Source of the DNA: Bacteroidota bacterium
GTDB taxonomy: Bacteria; Bacteroidota; Bacteroidia; Chitinophagales; Saprospiraceae
Direction of reading: 5' to 3'
Assembly: GCA_963169325.1 (NCBI GenBank)
Contig: CAUJEY010000147.1
Coordinates: 1 to 58,385, forward strand
Length of the DNA stretch: 58,385 nucleotides
Each line of letters starts with the position of its first letter. Position 1 is the stretch's first letter. Positions 26,047 through 34,146 of the stretch are shown here, one piece after another. The notes under the pieces were generated by a model that did no database searches, had not been told where the DNA came from, and saw nothing but the letters and a program-made list of their open reading frames with translations. The translations under genes were made by a program, and so were the position numbers.

Positions 26047-26170
26047 GGCAAAAATATCTCGTATTCCCGGATCGGGCTGGAAATATCTTAAGTGACTTTA
26101 TCATAACATGTATCCAAAACGGCAGGCAACGATTCAGACGACTAAAACGTTTGGTTTCAGGTCTGGGAAT

Positions 26171-27610
26171 ATGAAAAAAATTGATAAATTACTACTTGCC
26201 AGTTTCGCAGGGCCCTTTGTGGCGTCCTTTGGCGTAGCCTTGTTTGTCCTGGTCATGCAAGTTTTATGGCTGCACATTGACGATATCGCCGGGAAAGGGG
26301 TGGGTTTGTTTATTATGCTGGAGCTCATCGGCTATTTATCAATAGCCGTTTTTCCAATGGCGCTACCCATTGCGGTGCTTCTGGCATCGGTGATGGTAAT
26401 GGGAAACCTGGCTGAGCGATACGAACTATCCAGTATGAAATCAGCCGGCATTTCGCTGTTACGCGTCATGCGTTCAATAATCATCACGGCAGCTGGAATC
26501 GCTTGCTTTTCATACCTCTGCTCCGACTTTTTTATTCCTGTAGCCAATCTTAAATTCAAATCACGCTTGCATGACATTCAAAGACAAAAACCCGCCCTTG
26601 CGCTCGAAGAAGGCGTGTTCAGCGAAGAATTCCGGCAATTTGTTATCCGGATCGGCAAAAAAGCGCGCGATGGTGAAACGATCAGCGATGTGATGATTGA
26701 AGACCAAACCAGCGCCGGCAAATTGAAACTAAACCAAATTCTGGCTGATAGCGGCCAGATGTTCACCACCAACGACAACCGGTTCTTTGTCATGAACCTG
26801 TACGATGGCGCCCAATACCAGGAACCGACTCAAACGCGCCCGGCTTCGGGTGGATACCCGTTTGTACGCACGAAGTTTAAAATCTGGACCAAAGTTTGGG
26901 ACCTGAGCGAGTTCGATATGGTACGGACCCCCGAGGGCCGCTTCAAAAATATAAATGGGGCGCTTACGATAGGTCAGTTGAAAAAAAACATGGATTCCTT
27001 GCAACTGGAAATGTATAGCAGCAAACAATTTATTGCCGATGATTTAATAGCCAGGATCAAGCGCCGGCCGCCCCAATCAAACCCGCCGAAACCCGTTGCG
27101 CAATCTGGTACGACATTAAATAGAGCATTGCTTGAATCAACATTCCCGCCTCTGCCGGTACAACGATGGTCTGGAAACATATCAGCATTCGGCTCTATCC
27201 TGGAAACATTTGAGCCGAAAAGTCGCGAAAAACTACGGAAAGATGCCATAGTTCAGGCCAAGACGGGAATAACCGCCCTTGATCGCCGCAAAGCATATAT
27301 CGAAAGCCGCCGCAAAGAAGCCGTGAAAACCGGCTTTCAATATTACACCAAATATACTTTTATCCTGTTATGCCTGCTCTTTTCCTTTATTGGCGCGCCT
27401 TTGGGGGCGATTATTCGAAAAGGCGGCTTTGGTTATCCGGTTTTAGTTTCGATCACTTTTTTCGTGGCTTTCATTATGCTGACCGCCTTATGTCAGAAGC
27501 TTGCGGAAGCATATATCGTCACTCCTTTTTGGGCGGCGGCGGCTCCCTGTGTTTTCCTGATCTTCATCGGTACCTATTTGACCAGGTCTGCAATGAATGA
27601 TTCGCTATAA
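26171..27610 (+). CDS. LptF/LptG-family permease (second paralogue)
   Basis: A 479-residue inner-membrane protein, a close paralogue of 22804-24411. I use ATG 26171 (MKKIDKLLLASF) because it matches the start of the other copy; the frame is open 63 nt further up without support. The N-terminal helices, GNLAERYELSSMKSAGIS, the EDQT periplasmic strand, KKNMDSLQLEMY and the C-terminal GAIIRKGGFGYP are nearly the same in both. The copies differ in the periplasmic insert, which here lacks the proline run and is about 50 residues shorter. It is followed by a PlsC-type acyltransferase. Either the two form an LptF-LptG heterodimer or one is a spare or specialised copy. Confidence 0.9.
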   Translation: MKKIDKLLLASFAGPFVASFGVALFVLVMQVLWLHIDDIAGKGVGLFIMLELIGYLSIAVFPMALPIAVLLASVMVMGNLAERYELSSMKSAGISLLRVMRSIIITAAGIACFSYLCSDFFIPVANLKFKSRLHDIQRQKPALALEEGVFSEEFRQFVIRIGKKARDGETISDVMIEDQTSAGKLKLNQILADSGQMFTTNDNRFFVMNLYDGAQYQEPTQTRPASGGYPFVRTKFKIWTKVWDLSEFDMVRTPEGRFKNINGALTIGQLKKNMDSLQLEMYSSKQFIADDLIARIKRRPPQSNPPKPVAQSGTTLNRALLESTFPPLPVQRWSGNISAFGSILETFEPKSREKLRKDAIVQAKTGITALDRRKAYIESRRKEAVKTGFQYYTKYTFILLCLLFSFIGAPLGAIIRKGGFGYPVLVSITFFVAFIMLTALCQKLAEAYIVTPFWAAAAPCVFLIFIGTYLTRSAMNDSL

Positions 27611-27636
27611 TAGCGCAGGAAAACTAATTTCGCCGC

Positions 27637-28926
27637 ATGAAATTCAGTCTTCGTCACCAAAGCACCGGCAAGGTTTATCCGTATTTGGCCTCAAGCGCCC
27701 ATCTGATGCTTCGCGCGTTTTTGCGTAAAATTTACATTTACAACCGGCAAGGCGTGCCGACGGACAAACCCGCATTGCTGGCGGCCAATCACCCCACGGC
27801 GTTTTTAGACCCCAGCGTGCTCGGCGTCTTTTTGTACCCGCCGCTATATTACATGACGCGCGGCGATATTTTTGAAAAACCTTTTTTTCGCAAATTGATG
27901 GAAAGTATCAATATGTTTCCGGTTTTCCGGATGCGCGACGGGTATTCCAGCAGAGACCGGAATGATGAAGTTTTCGAGTTTTGCCGGCAGAAATTGATAC
28001 AACGGCGCGTAGTTGCTATTTATGTGGAGGGCGAACATCACCTGGAATACCGCGTCAGGCCCATACAAAAAGGTATTGCCCGGATTGCTTTTGATACCCT
28101 GGAGCGGCACGAATTGCCCGATTTGCAGATTATTCCGGCCGGGTGCAACTATTTGTATGGCGATCGCCCGCGCGATGAAGTAACGTTGAACATCGGCGAG
28201 CCGATACCCTTAAGTGCATACCGGGAAGAATATCAACACAATCAAGCCGCCGCCACAAACCGCTTGCTCGCCGATATTGAAACCGGATTGAAAAAAATTT
28301 GCCTGCACATCGACGATCCTTCCGACGACGACCTGGCATTGCAAATGCTCACCCTTTGCCGCAGCGAAACCGCCGCATCGCTGATCCCCATTGTGGAGTA
28401 TCATAACCGCCGCTTCGTAGCGGAAAAGGCTGTTTGCGACCGAATAAATATGTTGTCGCAGGAAGAAAAAGCGGCGCTCCGGCAGAAAACCGATTCCTAT
28501 TTTAAAATGTTACAGGACGGCGGTTTGCACGACGATGCGCTGATGCACCCGGAGTGGGGGAGTCTGCCCCGTTTGGCGCTTTTCTTGTCAGGCTTTTTGC
28601 CATTTTTAATCGGGTTTCTAACCAGTTATCCCGTGATCTGGCTGGCAAAATACGTAACCCGGAAAACCGTAAAAAAACGTGAATTCGTATCCAGCGTCCG
28701 GATGGGCGTTGGGCATTTGGGCGGAATGTTATATTATTTCCTTTTGTTTCTGGGCAGCTTGCTCAGTTGGAACCCCTGGTGGATAGCCCTGGCGCTGGCC
28801 TTACCTGCCCTGGGATGGTTCACGATGTTTTACCGGGAAAACTGGGTCCGCTGGTATACCGCCCAACAGGCACGCCGGCATCCGGCGCGGGAACGGTTAC
28901 TGGAAATGCGCGGATTGATCAAATAG
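27637..28926 (+). CDS. PlsC-type 1-acylglycerol-3-phosphate acyltransferase-like membrane protein
   Basis: A 429-residue protein with an N-terminal glycerolipid acyltransferase domain (about 40-240) and C-terminal membrane segments (about 305-400). The catalytic block appears as ANHPTAFLDPSVLG, an NHx5D form seen in Bacteroidota members instead of the classical NHx4D; the second block is VEGEHHLEYRVRPIQKGIARIAF, in place of PEGT. Position 26 nt after the LptF/G-like gene suggests joint transcription and a role in envelope lipid synthesis. Whether the acceptor is lysophosphatidic acid or another lipid is not visible. Confidence 0.86.
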   Translation: MKFSLRHQSTGKVYPYLASSAHLMLRAFLRKIYIYNRQGVPTDKPALLAANHPTAFLDPSVLGVFLYPPLYYMTRGDIFEKPFFRKLMESINMFPVFRMRDGYSSRDRNDEVFEFCRQKLIQRRVVAIYVEGEHHLEYRVRPIQKGIARIAFDTLERHELPDLQIIPAGCNYLYGDRPRDEVTLNIGEPIPLSAYREEYQHNQAAATNRLLADIETGLKKICLHIDDPSDDDLALQMLTLCRSETAASLIPIVEYHNRRFVAEKAVCDRINMLSQEEKAALRQKTDSYFKMLQDGGLHDDALMHPEWGSLPRLALFLSGFLPFLIGFLTSYPVIWLAKYVTRKTVKKREFVSSVRMGVGHLGGMLYYFLLFLGSLLSWNPWWIALALALPALGWFTMFYRENWVRWYTAQQARRHPARERLLEMRGLIK

Positions 28927-28948
28927 CGTCAGGTCTACTACCGCTTTA

Positions 28949-30538
28949 TCACATATCCTCCAGGAGCACAAATCCCGGATCAAAAGGATCTAAGCCGGCC
29001 TTCAACTCATCCAAAAACCGTTCACCGTACTTCAGGTAATACGGGATAAAATTGTCGGAGCGCTCTTGCAGGCCGTTTCCCGGGAAAAGTTTTTCTTTTA
29101 ATGCCCGGAGTTGGTTGAGGGTCACTTCGTGTTTTTGTTTTTCGGCGCGCATCAGCCGGCTTTCCCATTGCTGGAGATGATCGACGGTTTTTACCTCGTC
29201 GGCGCGAACCGATTTTTCCAGGGTTGGATCAATAACCAGCGCTTTTTGGGCGATATGTTCAAAAATCCGGTGCAAATCGGCGATTTCTGCCGACAGGCTG
29301 ACCTCCGCCTCGGCCTGCGCCTCCACGTAGGCCCGCACGAGGGTATCGGTTTCTTCAAAATACCGGGTAGCCGGGAATCCAAATCTCAACGATCGTTTGA
29401 TCGAATCCTTGTCGAACCACAGCACCGAATTGCGCCGCACCAGAATAGGGTAGGGGATGCCGAAATGTTCGAATTGGGTACGCCGCTCCAGCCAGTACGC
29501 CAGTTCGCCGCCGCCACCTATATAAGCCAGATTGGGCAGGATCATTTCCTGGTAAAGCGGGCGTAGCACCACGTTGGGGCTGAATCGCTCCGGATGGTCC
29601 TCCAGTTCCCGGAGCATTTCCTCCGGGCTGAATGTTTTATCGAGATGCAGCACTTTATACACGCCATTTTCCAGTACAATTCGTTCCCGGTGGCCCGGCG
29701 TGAGGTAAAACAAATTGATTTCCCGGGGCGTGGCCTGGGTTTTAAATCCCCGCTCGTGCAATTGTTCTATGGCTGCGCTGACCAGCCGGTTTGAAACTTG
29801 TTCCGTCAGTTCGGCGCGCATCACCGGAATAAATTGCCGCTTTAATCCCGGGTCATTCATATTGAATACGACTAAGCCGAAGCGCCCGAACAGGGCATGC
29901 AGCAAGGCTTGAGTGGCCTGGGCAAAGGTTTCGGCTTGTGTGTAGGACTGCTCAATTTTTGCCCACAAGGCCTGCGCCTGCTCACCGTCGCCCAATATCG
30001 GTTTTAGTTCTTCCAAAACCGGCAAGAGAGACGTTGCGGGCATCTCTCCGACCGGCCCGTTCAGGCCCGGTGACCAGGTGATCGTCCGGTTGAACAATCG
30101 GATATGATTCAACTCGTCCAAATCGTGGTCTTCACTGCCCAACACGAACACGGGTATAATTCGTTTACCGGTTTCTTTTTGAACGGCCTCCGCCAGATTG
30201 ATGGTCGTGATGGCTTTGTAAATAAAATAAAGCGGTCCGAGTAGCAGGCTCGGCTGGTGCGCGGTGGTGACGGTGTAAGTATCCTCGTGCCGGAGCGCTT
30301 CGATTTGATCGATCACTGGCGCAGCATTCGGCAGGTTTTTATACTGATCCCGAAGCACCTGGGCTAATAATTCGCGCGGCGTATTTATCCCCTTGCGGTC
30401 CGCAATAGCCTTATGAAAGTTTTCAAGCGCCGGTGCATACCGGTAGAAAGACTTCAGCGCCGGGTCGAGCGTGGCGTAGGCGACATCGGTTTTGGCCAGT
30501 TGGTGAACAGCAGGAAAGGGAATGATCGTTTTATGCAT
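28949..30538 (-). CDS. bshC: bacillithiol biosynthesis cysteine-adding enzyme
   Basis: A 529-residue enzyme that attaches cysteine to glucosaminyl-malate in the last step of bacillithiol synthesis. The family pattern is clear: TAHQPSLLLGPLYFIYKAIT, FVLGSEDHDLDELNHIRLF (the dinucleotide-binding-like core), YIGGGGELAYWLE and PILVRRNSVLWFD, followed by a C-terminal coiled coil (MRAEKQKHEVTLNQLRALKE). Length is normal. The gene stands alone, ending 22 nt from the convergent acyltransferase gene and divergent from ettA. It implies that the organism uses bacillithiol as its low-molecular-weight thiol. Confidence 0.95.
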   Translation of the reverse strand: MHKTIIPFPAVHQLAKTDVAYATLDPALKSFYRYAPALENFHKAIADRKGINTPRELLAQVLRDQYKNLPNAAPVIDQIEALRHEDTYTVTTAHQPSLLLGPLYFIYKAITTINLAEAVQKETGKRIIPVFVLGSEDHDLDELNHIRLFNRTITWSPGLNGPVGEMPATSLLPVLEELKPILGDGEQAQALWAKIEQSYTQAETFAQATQALLHALFGRFGLVVFNMNDPGLKRQFIPVMRAELTEQVSNRLVSAAIEQLHERGFKTQATPREINLFYLTPGHRERIVLENGVYKVLHLDKTFSPEEMLRELEDHPERFSPNVVLRPLYQEMILPNLAYIGGGGELAYWLERRTQFEHFGIPYPILVRRNSVLWFDKDSIKRSLRFGFPATRYFEETDTLVRAYVEAQAEAEVSLSAEIADLHRIFEHIAQKALVIDPTLEKSVRADEVKTVDHLQQWESRLMRAEKQKHEVTLNQLRALKEKLFPGNGLQERSDNFIPYYLKYGERFLDELKAGLDPFDPGFVLLEDM

Positions 30539-30630
30539 TTGAAAGGCGGTTTCAGATTCAGGCAGTTTTGTTTGACGGCAAGATTAACATAAAAGTTGAT
30601 ATAAGGTTGGCCCGATTGTTTTTTCGACAA

Positions 30631-30674
30631 GAGCAAACTTTGCTCAAAACCCTGCCGCCTTCTTCCTACATTTG
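30631..30674 (+). promoter_or_regulatory. putative ettA promoter with palindromic operator-like site
   Basis: TACATTTG at 30667-30674 matches TAnnTTTG exactly, 40 nt before the ettA GTG. Upstream, GAGCAAACTTTGCTC (30631-30645) is a perfect 7-bp inverted repeat around one base, in the position expected for an operator or overlapping the -33 region. It could serve ettA or the divergent bshC. Both calls are motif-based. Confidence 0.35.
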
Positions 30675-30714
30675 CGCCGCCAAAATTGTAACATTCACTA
30701 TTCCTGATTAAAAA

Positions 30715-32385
30715 GTGTCTGAAAAAATAATTTTCTCGATGTCCGGCGTTTCCAAAACTTTCCCGCCGGCAAAACAAGTGCTCAAGAATATCTGGCTCTC
30801 TTTTTTTTATGGCGCCAAGATCGGCGTTTTGGGTCTCAACGGCTCGGGAAAATCTACCCTGCTGAAGATTATTGCCGGCCTGGATCAGAATTACGAAGGC
30901 AAGATCGAATTTGAGAAACAATTTAAAATAGGCTACCTGGCACAGGAGCCGGTATTGGATGATAATAAAACCGTGCGGCAAATTGTGGAAGAGGCGGTGC
31001 AGCACATTGTCGATCTGTTGCAGAAAAACGAGGACATCGGTATGAAACTCGGCGAGGTGACCGACGACGATGAAATGATGAAACTCATCGAGCAGCAGGG
31101 CGAAGTGTTGGAACAAATCGAACACCTCGGCGGTTGGGAACTCGACCACCGGCTCGGCCTGTTCACCGATGCCCTGCGTTGCCCGGCCGATGATACCCCC
31201 ATCCGGACCTGTTCCGGCGGCGAACGTCGGCGCGTGGCATTGGCCCGCCTGTTGCTCAGCCAGCCCGATATTCTGCTGCTCGACGAACCGACCAACCACT
31301 TAGACGCCGAATCGGTGCTGTGGCTGGAACAATACCTGCAAAATTTCCCCGGCACGGTAATCGCCGTCACCCACGACCGGTATTTCCTGGATAATGTGGC
31401 GGGGTGGATACTCGAACTCGACCGCGGCGAAGGCATCCCCTGGAAAGGCAATTATTCTTCCTGGCTGGAGCAAAAATCCAAACGACTCGAACAGGAAGAA
31501 CGGAGCGAGGAAAAGCGGCGCAAAACCCTCGACCGGGAACTGGAATGGGTGCGTATGTCGCCCAAAGCCCGGCAAAGCAAAGGCAAGGCCCGTTTGAACG
31601 CCTATGAAAAAATGGCCGGTGAAGACGTGAGAGAGAAAGAGTCCAAACTCGAGCTCTGGATACCAAACGGACAACGCCTGGGCGATAAAGTAATCGAGCT
31701 GCGCAACCTGAGCAAATCCTTCGGCGACCGGATATTGATTGAAAACCTGAATCTCGATATACCCAGGAATGCCATTATCGGCATTATCGGACCGAACGGA
31801 GCCGGGAAGTCTACGCTGTTCAAAATGTTGGTGGGCAAGGAAAAGCCCGATTCCGGGGAGATCATCCTCGGCGACACGGTAAAAATCAGTTACGTCGACC
31901 AAAGCCACGAGGCGCTCTTGCCAAACAAGACGATTTACGAAATCATCTCGGAAGGCAATGATATCCTGACGGTCGGCACTACTTCGGTGAATGCGCGGGC
32001 ATATCTCTCCCGCTTCAACTTTGCCGGCGCCGATCAGCAAAAAAAATTAGCCGTTTGTTCCGGCGGCGAACGCAACCGGGTGCACTTAGCCATGACCCTG
32101 AAAGACGGCGGCAACGTACTTTTGCTCGACGAACCGACCAACGACATTGACGTGAACACCCTGCGCGCTTTGGAAGATGCGCTGGAGGATTTTGCCGGTT
32201 GCGTGTTGGTGATCAGCCACGATCGTTGGTTTATCGACCGTTTGGCTACGCATATCCTGGCGTTTGAAGATGATGCGGAAATTGTTTTCTTCGAAGGCAA
32301 TTTCTCGGACTACGAGGAAGCCAAGAAAGCCCGCATGGGCGATATCACGCCACACCGGCCAAGGGTGAAACACATTTTAAAATAA
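30715..32385 (+). CDS. ettA: energy-dependent translational throttle protein (ABC-F)
   Basis: A 556-residue cytoplasmic ABC-F ATPase without membrane segments that binds the ribosomal E site and gates translation by energy state. Two nucleotide-binding domains are complete: Walker A GLNGSGKST (40-48) and GPNGAGKST, signatures CSGGERRRVALARLLL and CSGGERNRVHLAMTL, and Walker B with LLLDEPTNHLD and LLLDEPTNDID. The extended arm and the linker ending near KARLNAYEKMAGED are as in EttA, and the N-terminal FPPAKQVLKNIWLSFFYGAK closely follows EttA rather than Uup or YbiT. The start is GTG. It ends 6 nt from a convergent small membrane protein gene. Confidence 0.94.
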   Translation: MSEKIIFSMSGVSKTFPPAKQVLKNIWLSFFYGAKIGVLGLNGSGKSTLLKIIAGLDQNYEGKIEFEKQFKIGYLAQEPVLDDNKTVRQIVEEAVQHIVDLLQKNEDIGMKLGEVTDDDEMMKLIEQQGEVLEQIEHLGGWELDHRLGLFTDALRCPADDTPIRTCSGGERRRVALARLLLSQPDILLLDEPTNHLDAESVLWLEQYLQNFPGTVIAVTHDRYFLDNVAGWILELDRGEGIPWKGNYSSWLEQKSKRLEQEERSEEKRRKTLDRELEWVRMSPKARQSKGKARLNAYEKMAGEDVREKESKLELWIPNGQRLGDKVIELRNLSKSFGDRILIENLNLDIPRNAIIGIIGPNGAGKSTLFKMLVGKEKPDSGEIILGDTVKISYVDQSHEALLPNKTIYEIISEGNDILTVGTTSVNARAYLSRFNFAGADQQKKLAVCSGGERNRVHLAMTLKDGGNVLLLDEPTNDIDVNTLRALEDALEDFAGCVLVISHDRWFIDRLATHILAFEDDAEIVFFEGNFSDYEEAKKARMGDITPHRPRVKHILK

Positions 32386-32391
32386 ACGGAT

Positions 32392-32865
32392 TTACCGGCT
32401 GAGCGAATAGGCAAATGCAATCAGCCCGATAACCAGCGCTAAAAAAAGTACGGTCACAATGCCGACGGCCCGGAATAGGTTGCGGTAGTTCATCCACGAT
32501 TGCTCGAATGACTCCTGATCGGTATAAGTGACGGAGCGTTTCAATTGGGTGGCAAACTGAAATTGCCAGAAATTGATTAGTATCTGAACGGCCAATATCA
32601 GCACGATGATGCCGACAAATACGGCGCCCATCGCGGTCATGGCGTCCAGTATGGGATTTTCTCCCAAGGCATAAGCCATCATAGGTAGCATTTTGGATAT
32701 TTGGCTAACGCCAAGCAGCATCAATCCAATTAATACAAAACCCATAATAGCAAAAAATAGAGACCATCGGGAAATGGCATACCAGTTCTGACGCATCGAA
32801 GGGGTGGTGTGAATGTCGCCGGGAATGTTAGCGGTATCGGGTAAATCTGCGCCGGAATATTCCAT
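32392..32865 (-). CDS. small membrane protein, DUF5362-like
   Basis: A 157-residue protein with a polar N-terminus and about four membrane helices (around 33-55, 60-75, 78-100 and 130-153). The pattern NWYAISRWSLFFAIMGFVLIGLM, then QFQFATQLKRSV and a final RNLFRAVGIVTVLFL, resembles small Bacteroidota proteins annotated DUF5362; the family name is from memory and should be taken as tentative. It is a paralogue of the gene at 32907-33341, which lies 41 nt upstream in the same direction. No function is known. Confidence 0.72.
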   Translation of the reverse strand: MEYSGADLPDTANIPGDIHTTPSMRQNWYAISRWSLFFAIMGFVLIGLMLLGVSQISKMLPMMAYALGENPILDAMTAMGAVFVGIIVLILAVQILINFWQFQFATQLKRSVTYTDQESFEQSWMNYRNLFRAVGIVTVLFLALVIGLIAFAYSLSR

Positions 32866-32906
32866 AGTTGATGAAAATTGTAAAGGAAGAAGAAGTTGAA
32901 TGCCGG

Positions 32907-33341
32907 TTATATCCGCCCTTGCAGGCTGATGAAGGACACGAGAAGAACGATAAAAAGACCTATGTAAATAATAGCCAGAACACCGATGAACTGATAAAAA
33001 CGGCGCAAATAAGAGAAGCCGGCATCCACGGTTTCGGTTGATGCTGTGTCAAGGCCTTGTTTGAGTTGCCGGGCAAACTGGAACAGAAACCAATAGGGGA
33101 TAAAAACGACGGCGCCGGAGATCAAAAGACTGATGACGGATCCCGCCAAATCGCCCCGGCGTTCGCCGGCAAATGTGCTGAGTACCATGAGTCCCAGGGA
33201 CGTAAACCCCAGTATGGCAAAAAACAGGCCCCAGTTGGATATTTCCCGCCAATAGTTTTTGATGTTCGGTGTAACTTGCAGGCGCTCAAGCGGGCCCGCG
33301 GCGGAAAGACCGCTGTCTAAAGGTTGGTTATTTTCTTCCAT
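32907..33341 (-). CDS. small membrane protein, DUF5362-like (paralogue)
   Basis: A 144-residue protein with the same layout as its downstream neighbour: NYWREISNWGLFFAILGFTSLGLM for the first helix pair, a middle pair around residues 72-95, FQFARQLKQGLDTAS and then YLRRFYQFIGVLAIIYIGL. Conservation between the two is confined to the helix starts and the F.FA.QLK motif after the third helix, so the duplication is old. It is divergent from the GNAT gene by 42 nt; TACCTTCG on the minus strand near 33373-33366 is one mismatch from the -7 consensus. Function unknown. Confidence 0.72.
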   Translation of the reverse strand: MEENNQPLDSGLSAAGPLERLQVTPNIKNYWREISNWGLFFAILGFTSLGLMVLSTFAGERRGDLAGSVISLLISGAVVFIPYWFLFQFARQLKQGLDTASTETVDAGFSYLRRFYQFIGVLAIIYIGLFIVLLVSFISLQGRI

Positions 33342-33383
33342 TTTTGATTAAACGGTTGTGCCGAGCGAAGGTAAAACGTATTT

Positions 33384-33821
33384 ATGATACAAATTTTTCA
33401 AATTGAATTCGGTACGCCGGAATATGACGAGGCCGTTCGCCTGCGCTACGAGGTGTTGCGAAAACCGCTGGGGCTCGAATACGCCCCCGAACAATTAGCC
33501 GGCGAATATGCCGAGCACCACCTGGTTGCTTGCACGGCCGACGGTGCGATTGCCGGTTACCTGAATCTGACGCCGTTGGATGAGGAAAATGTTAAAATGA
33601 GGCAAGTTGCTGTAGCGGCTGCCAGGCAGGGGCAAGGGATCGGCTTGGCTATGGTGCAGGAATCCGAAGCATTGGCCCGTCGGTTGGGATTTCGCCGGAT
33701 CGTTTTACATGCACGGGAAACCGCGGTGCCTTTCTATTTGCGCGCCGGGTATACGATTGTCGGCGACCGTTTCGAAGAGGTGATGATTCCGCATTTTAAA
33801 ATGGAAAAAAGCCTGGTTTAA
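33384..33821 (+). CDS. GNAT-family N-acetyltransferase
   Basis: A 145-residue acetyl-CoA-dependent acyltransferase of the GNAT fold. The acetyl-CoA loop is RQGQGIGLAMV (Q/RxxGxG) preceded by the strand VKMRQVAVAAA, and the last part LGFRRIVLHARETAVPFYLRAGYTIVGD is a typical GNAT C-terminus. The N-terminus YDEAVRLRYEVLRKPLGL resembles ElaA/YjcF-type small GNATs. The acceptor cannot be predicted. It is a single gene with a possible terminator downstream (33843-33895). Confidence 0.88.
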   Translation: MIQIFQIEFGTPEYDEAVRLRYEVLRKPLGLEYAPEQLAGEYAEHHLVACTADGAIAGYLNLTPLDEENVKMRQVAVAAARQGQGIGLAMVQESEALARRLGFRRIVLHARETAVPFYLRAGYTIVGDRFEEVMIPHFKMEKSLV

Positions 33822-33842
33822 CCGGAGTGTTGCCAAATGTTA

Positions 33843-33895
33843 AATAACGAAAAAAAATGCCGGTGACATGCTTTTGGCATGGTTTTGGCGTTATT
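33843..33895. terminator. possible terminator hairpin after GNAT gene
   Basis: AATAACG (33843-33849) pairs with CGTTATT (33889-33895), and inner AAAATGCC pairs loosely with GGCATGGTTTT. The stem is interrupted and there is no good U tract, so this is a weak call. Confidence 0.3.
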
Positions 33896-34010
33896 CGATT
33901 ATTCAAATGCTCTTACTCACCTGATTCATAATCTTATTTTTAATCCAAAAACCAATTCGTTAGGCCTCACTTACCATGGGGTTTCCGGAGAGAATACGCT
34001 CCGATGCAGT

Positions 34011-34040
34011 ATGGGGGCAGGCTAACAAGCCTGCCCCCAT
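34011..34040. terminator. perfect 13-bp stem-loop
   Basis: ATGGGGGCAGGCT pairs perfectly with AGCCTGCCCCCAT around the loop AACA. It lies in the 325-nt gap between the GNAT and the regulator gene, which end towards each other. There is only a short TTT run on the plus side, so it may be a bidirectional terminator or a repeat palindrome. Apart from this and the neighbouring hairpins I see no gene in 33822-34146. Confidence 0.6.
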
Positions 34041-34060
34041 TTGTATGTGGAGGCTTCGTC

Positions 34061-34136
34061 TCCCGCAGATTTACGCAGATTTTTTTTGACAAATAATGAA
34101 AAAAATCTGCGTAAATCTGAGAAATCTGCGGGAAAT
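34061..34136. repeat. ATCTGCGTAAAT palindromic repeat
   Basis: The sequence CAGATTTACGCAGATTTTTTT (34066 onward) is followed, 14 nt later, by its complement AAAAAAATCTGCGTAAATCTG, and then by a further AATCTGCGGGAAAT word that mirrors the left CCCGCAGATT. It forms a hairpin of about 20 bp with an A/T-rich apex, just after the stop of the REC-cNMP-HTH gene. A run of T follows the left arm, so it might also stop transcription. Confidence 0.7.
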
Positions 34137-34146
34137 TAATTTTGGG

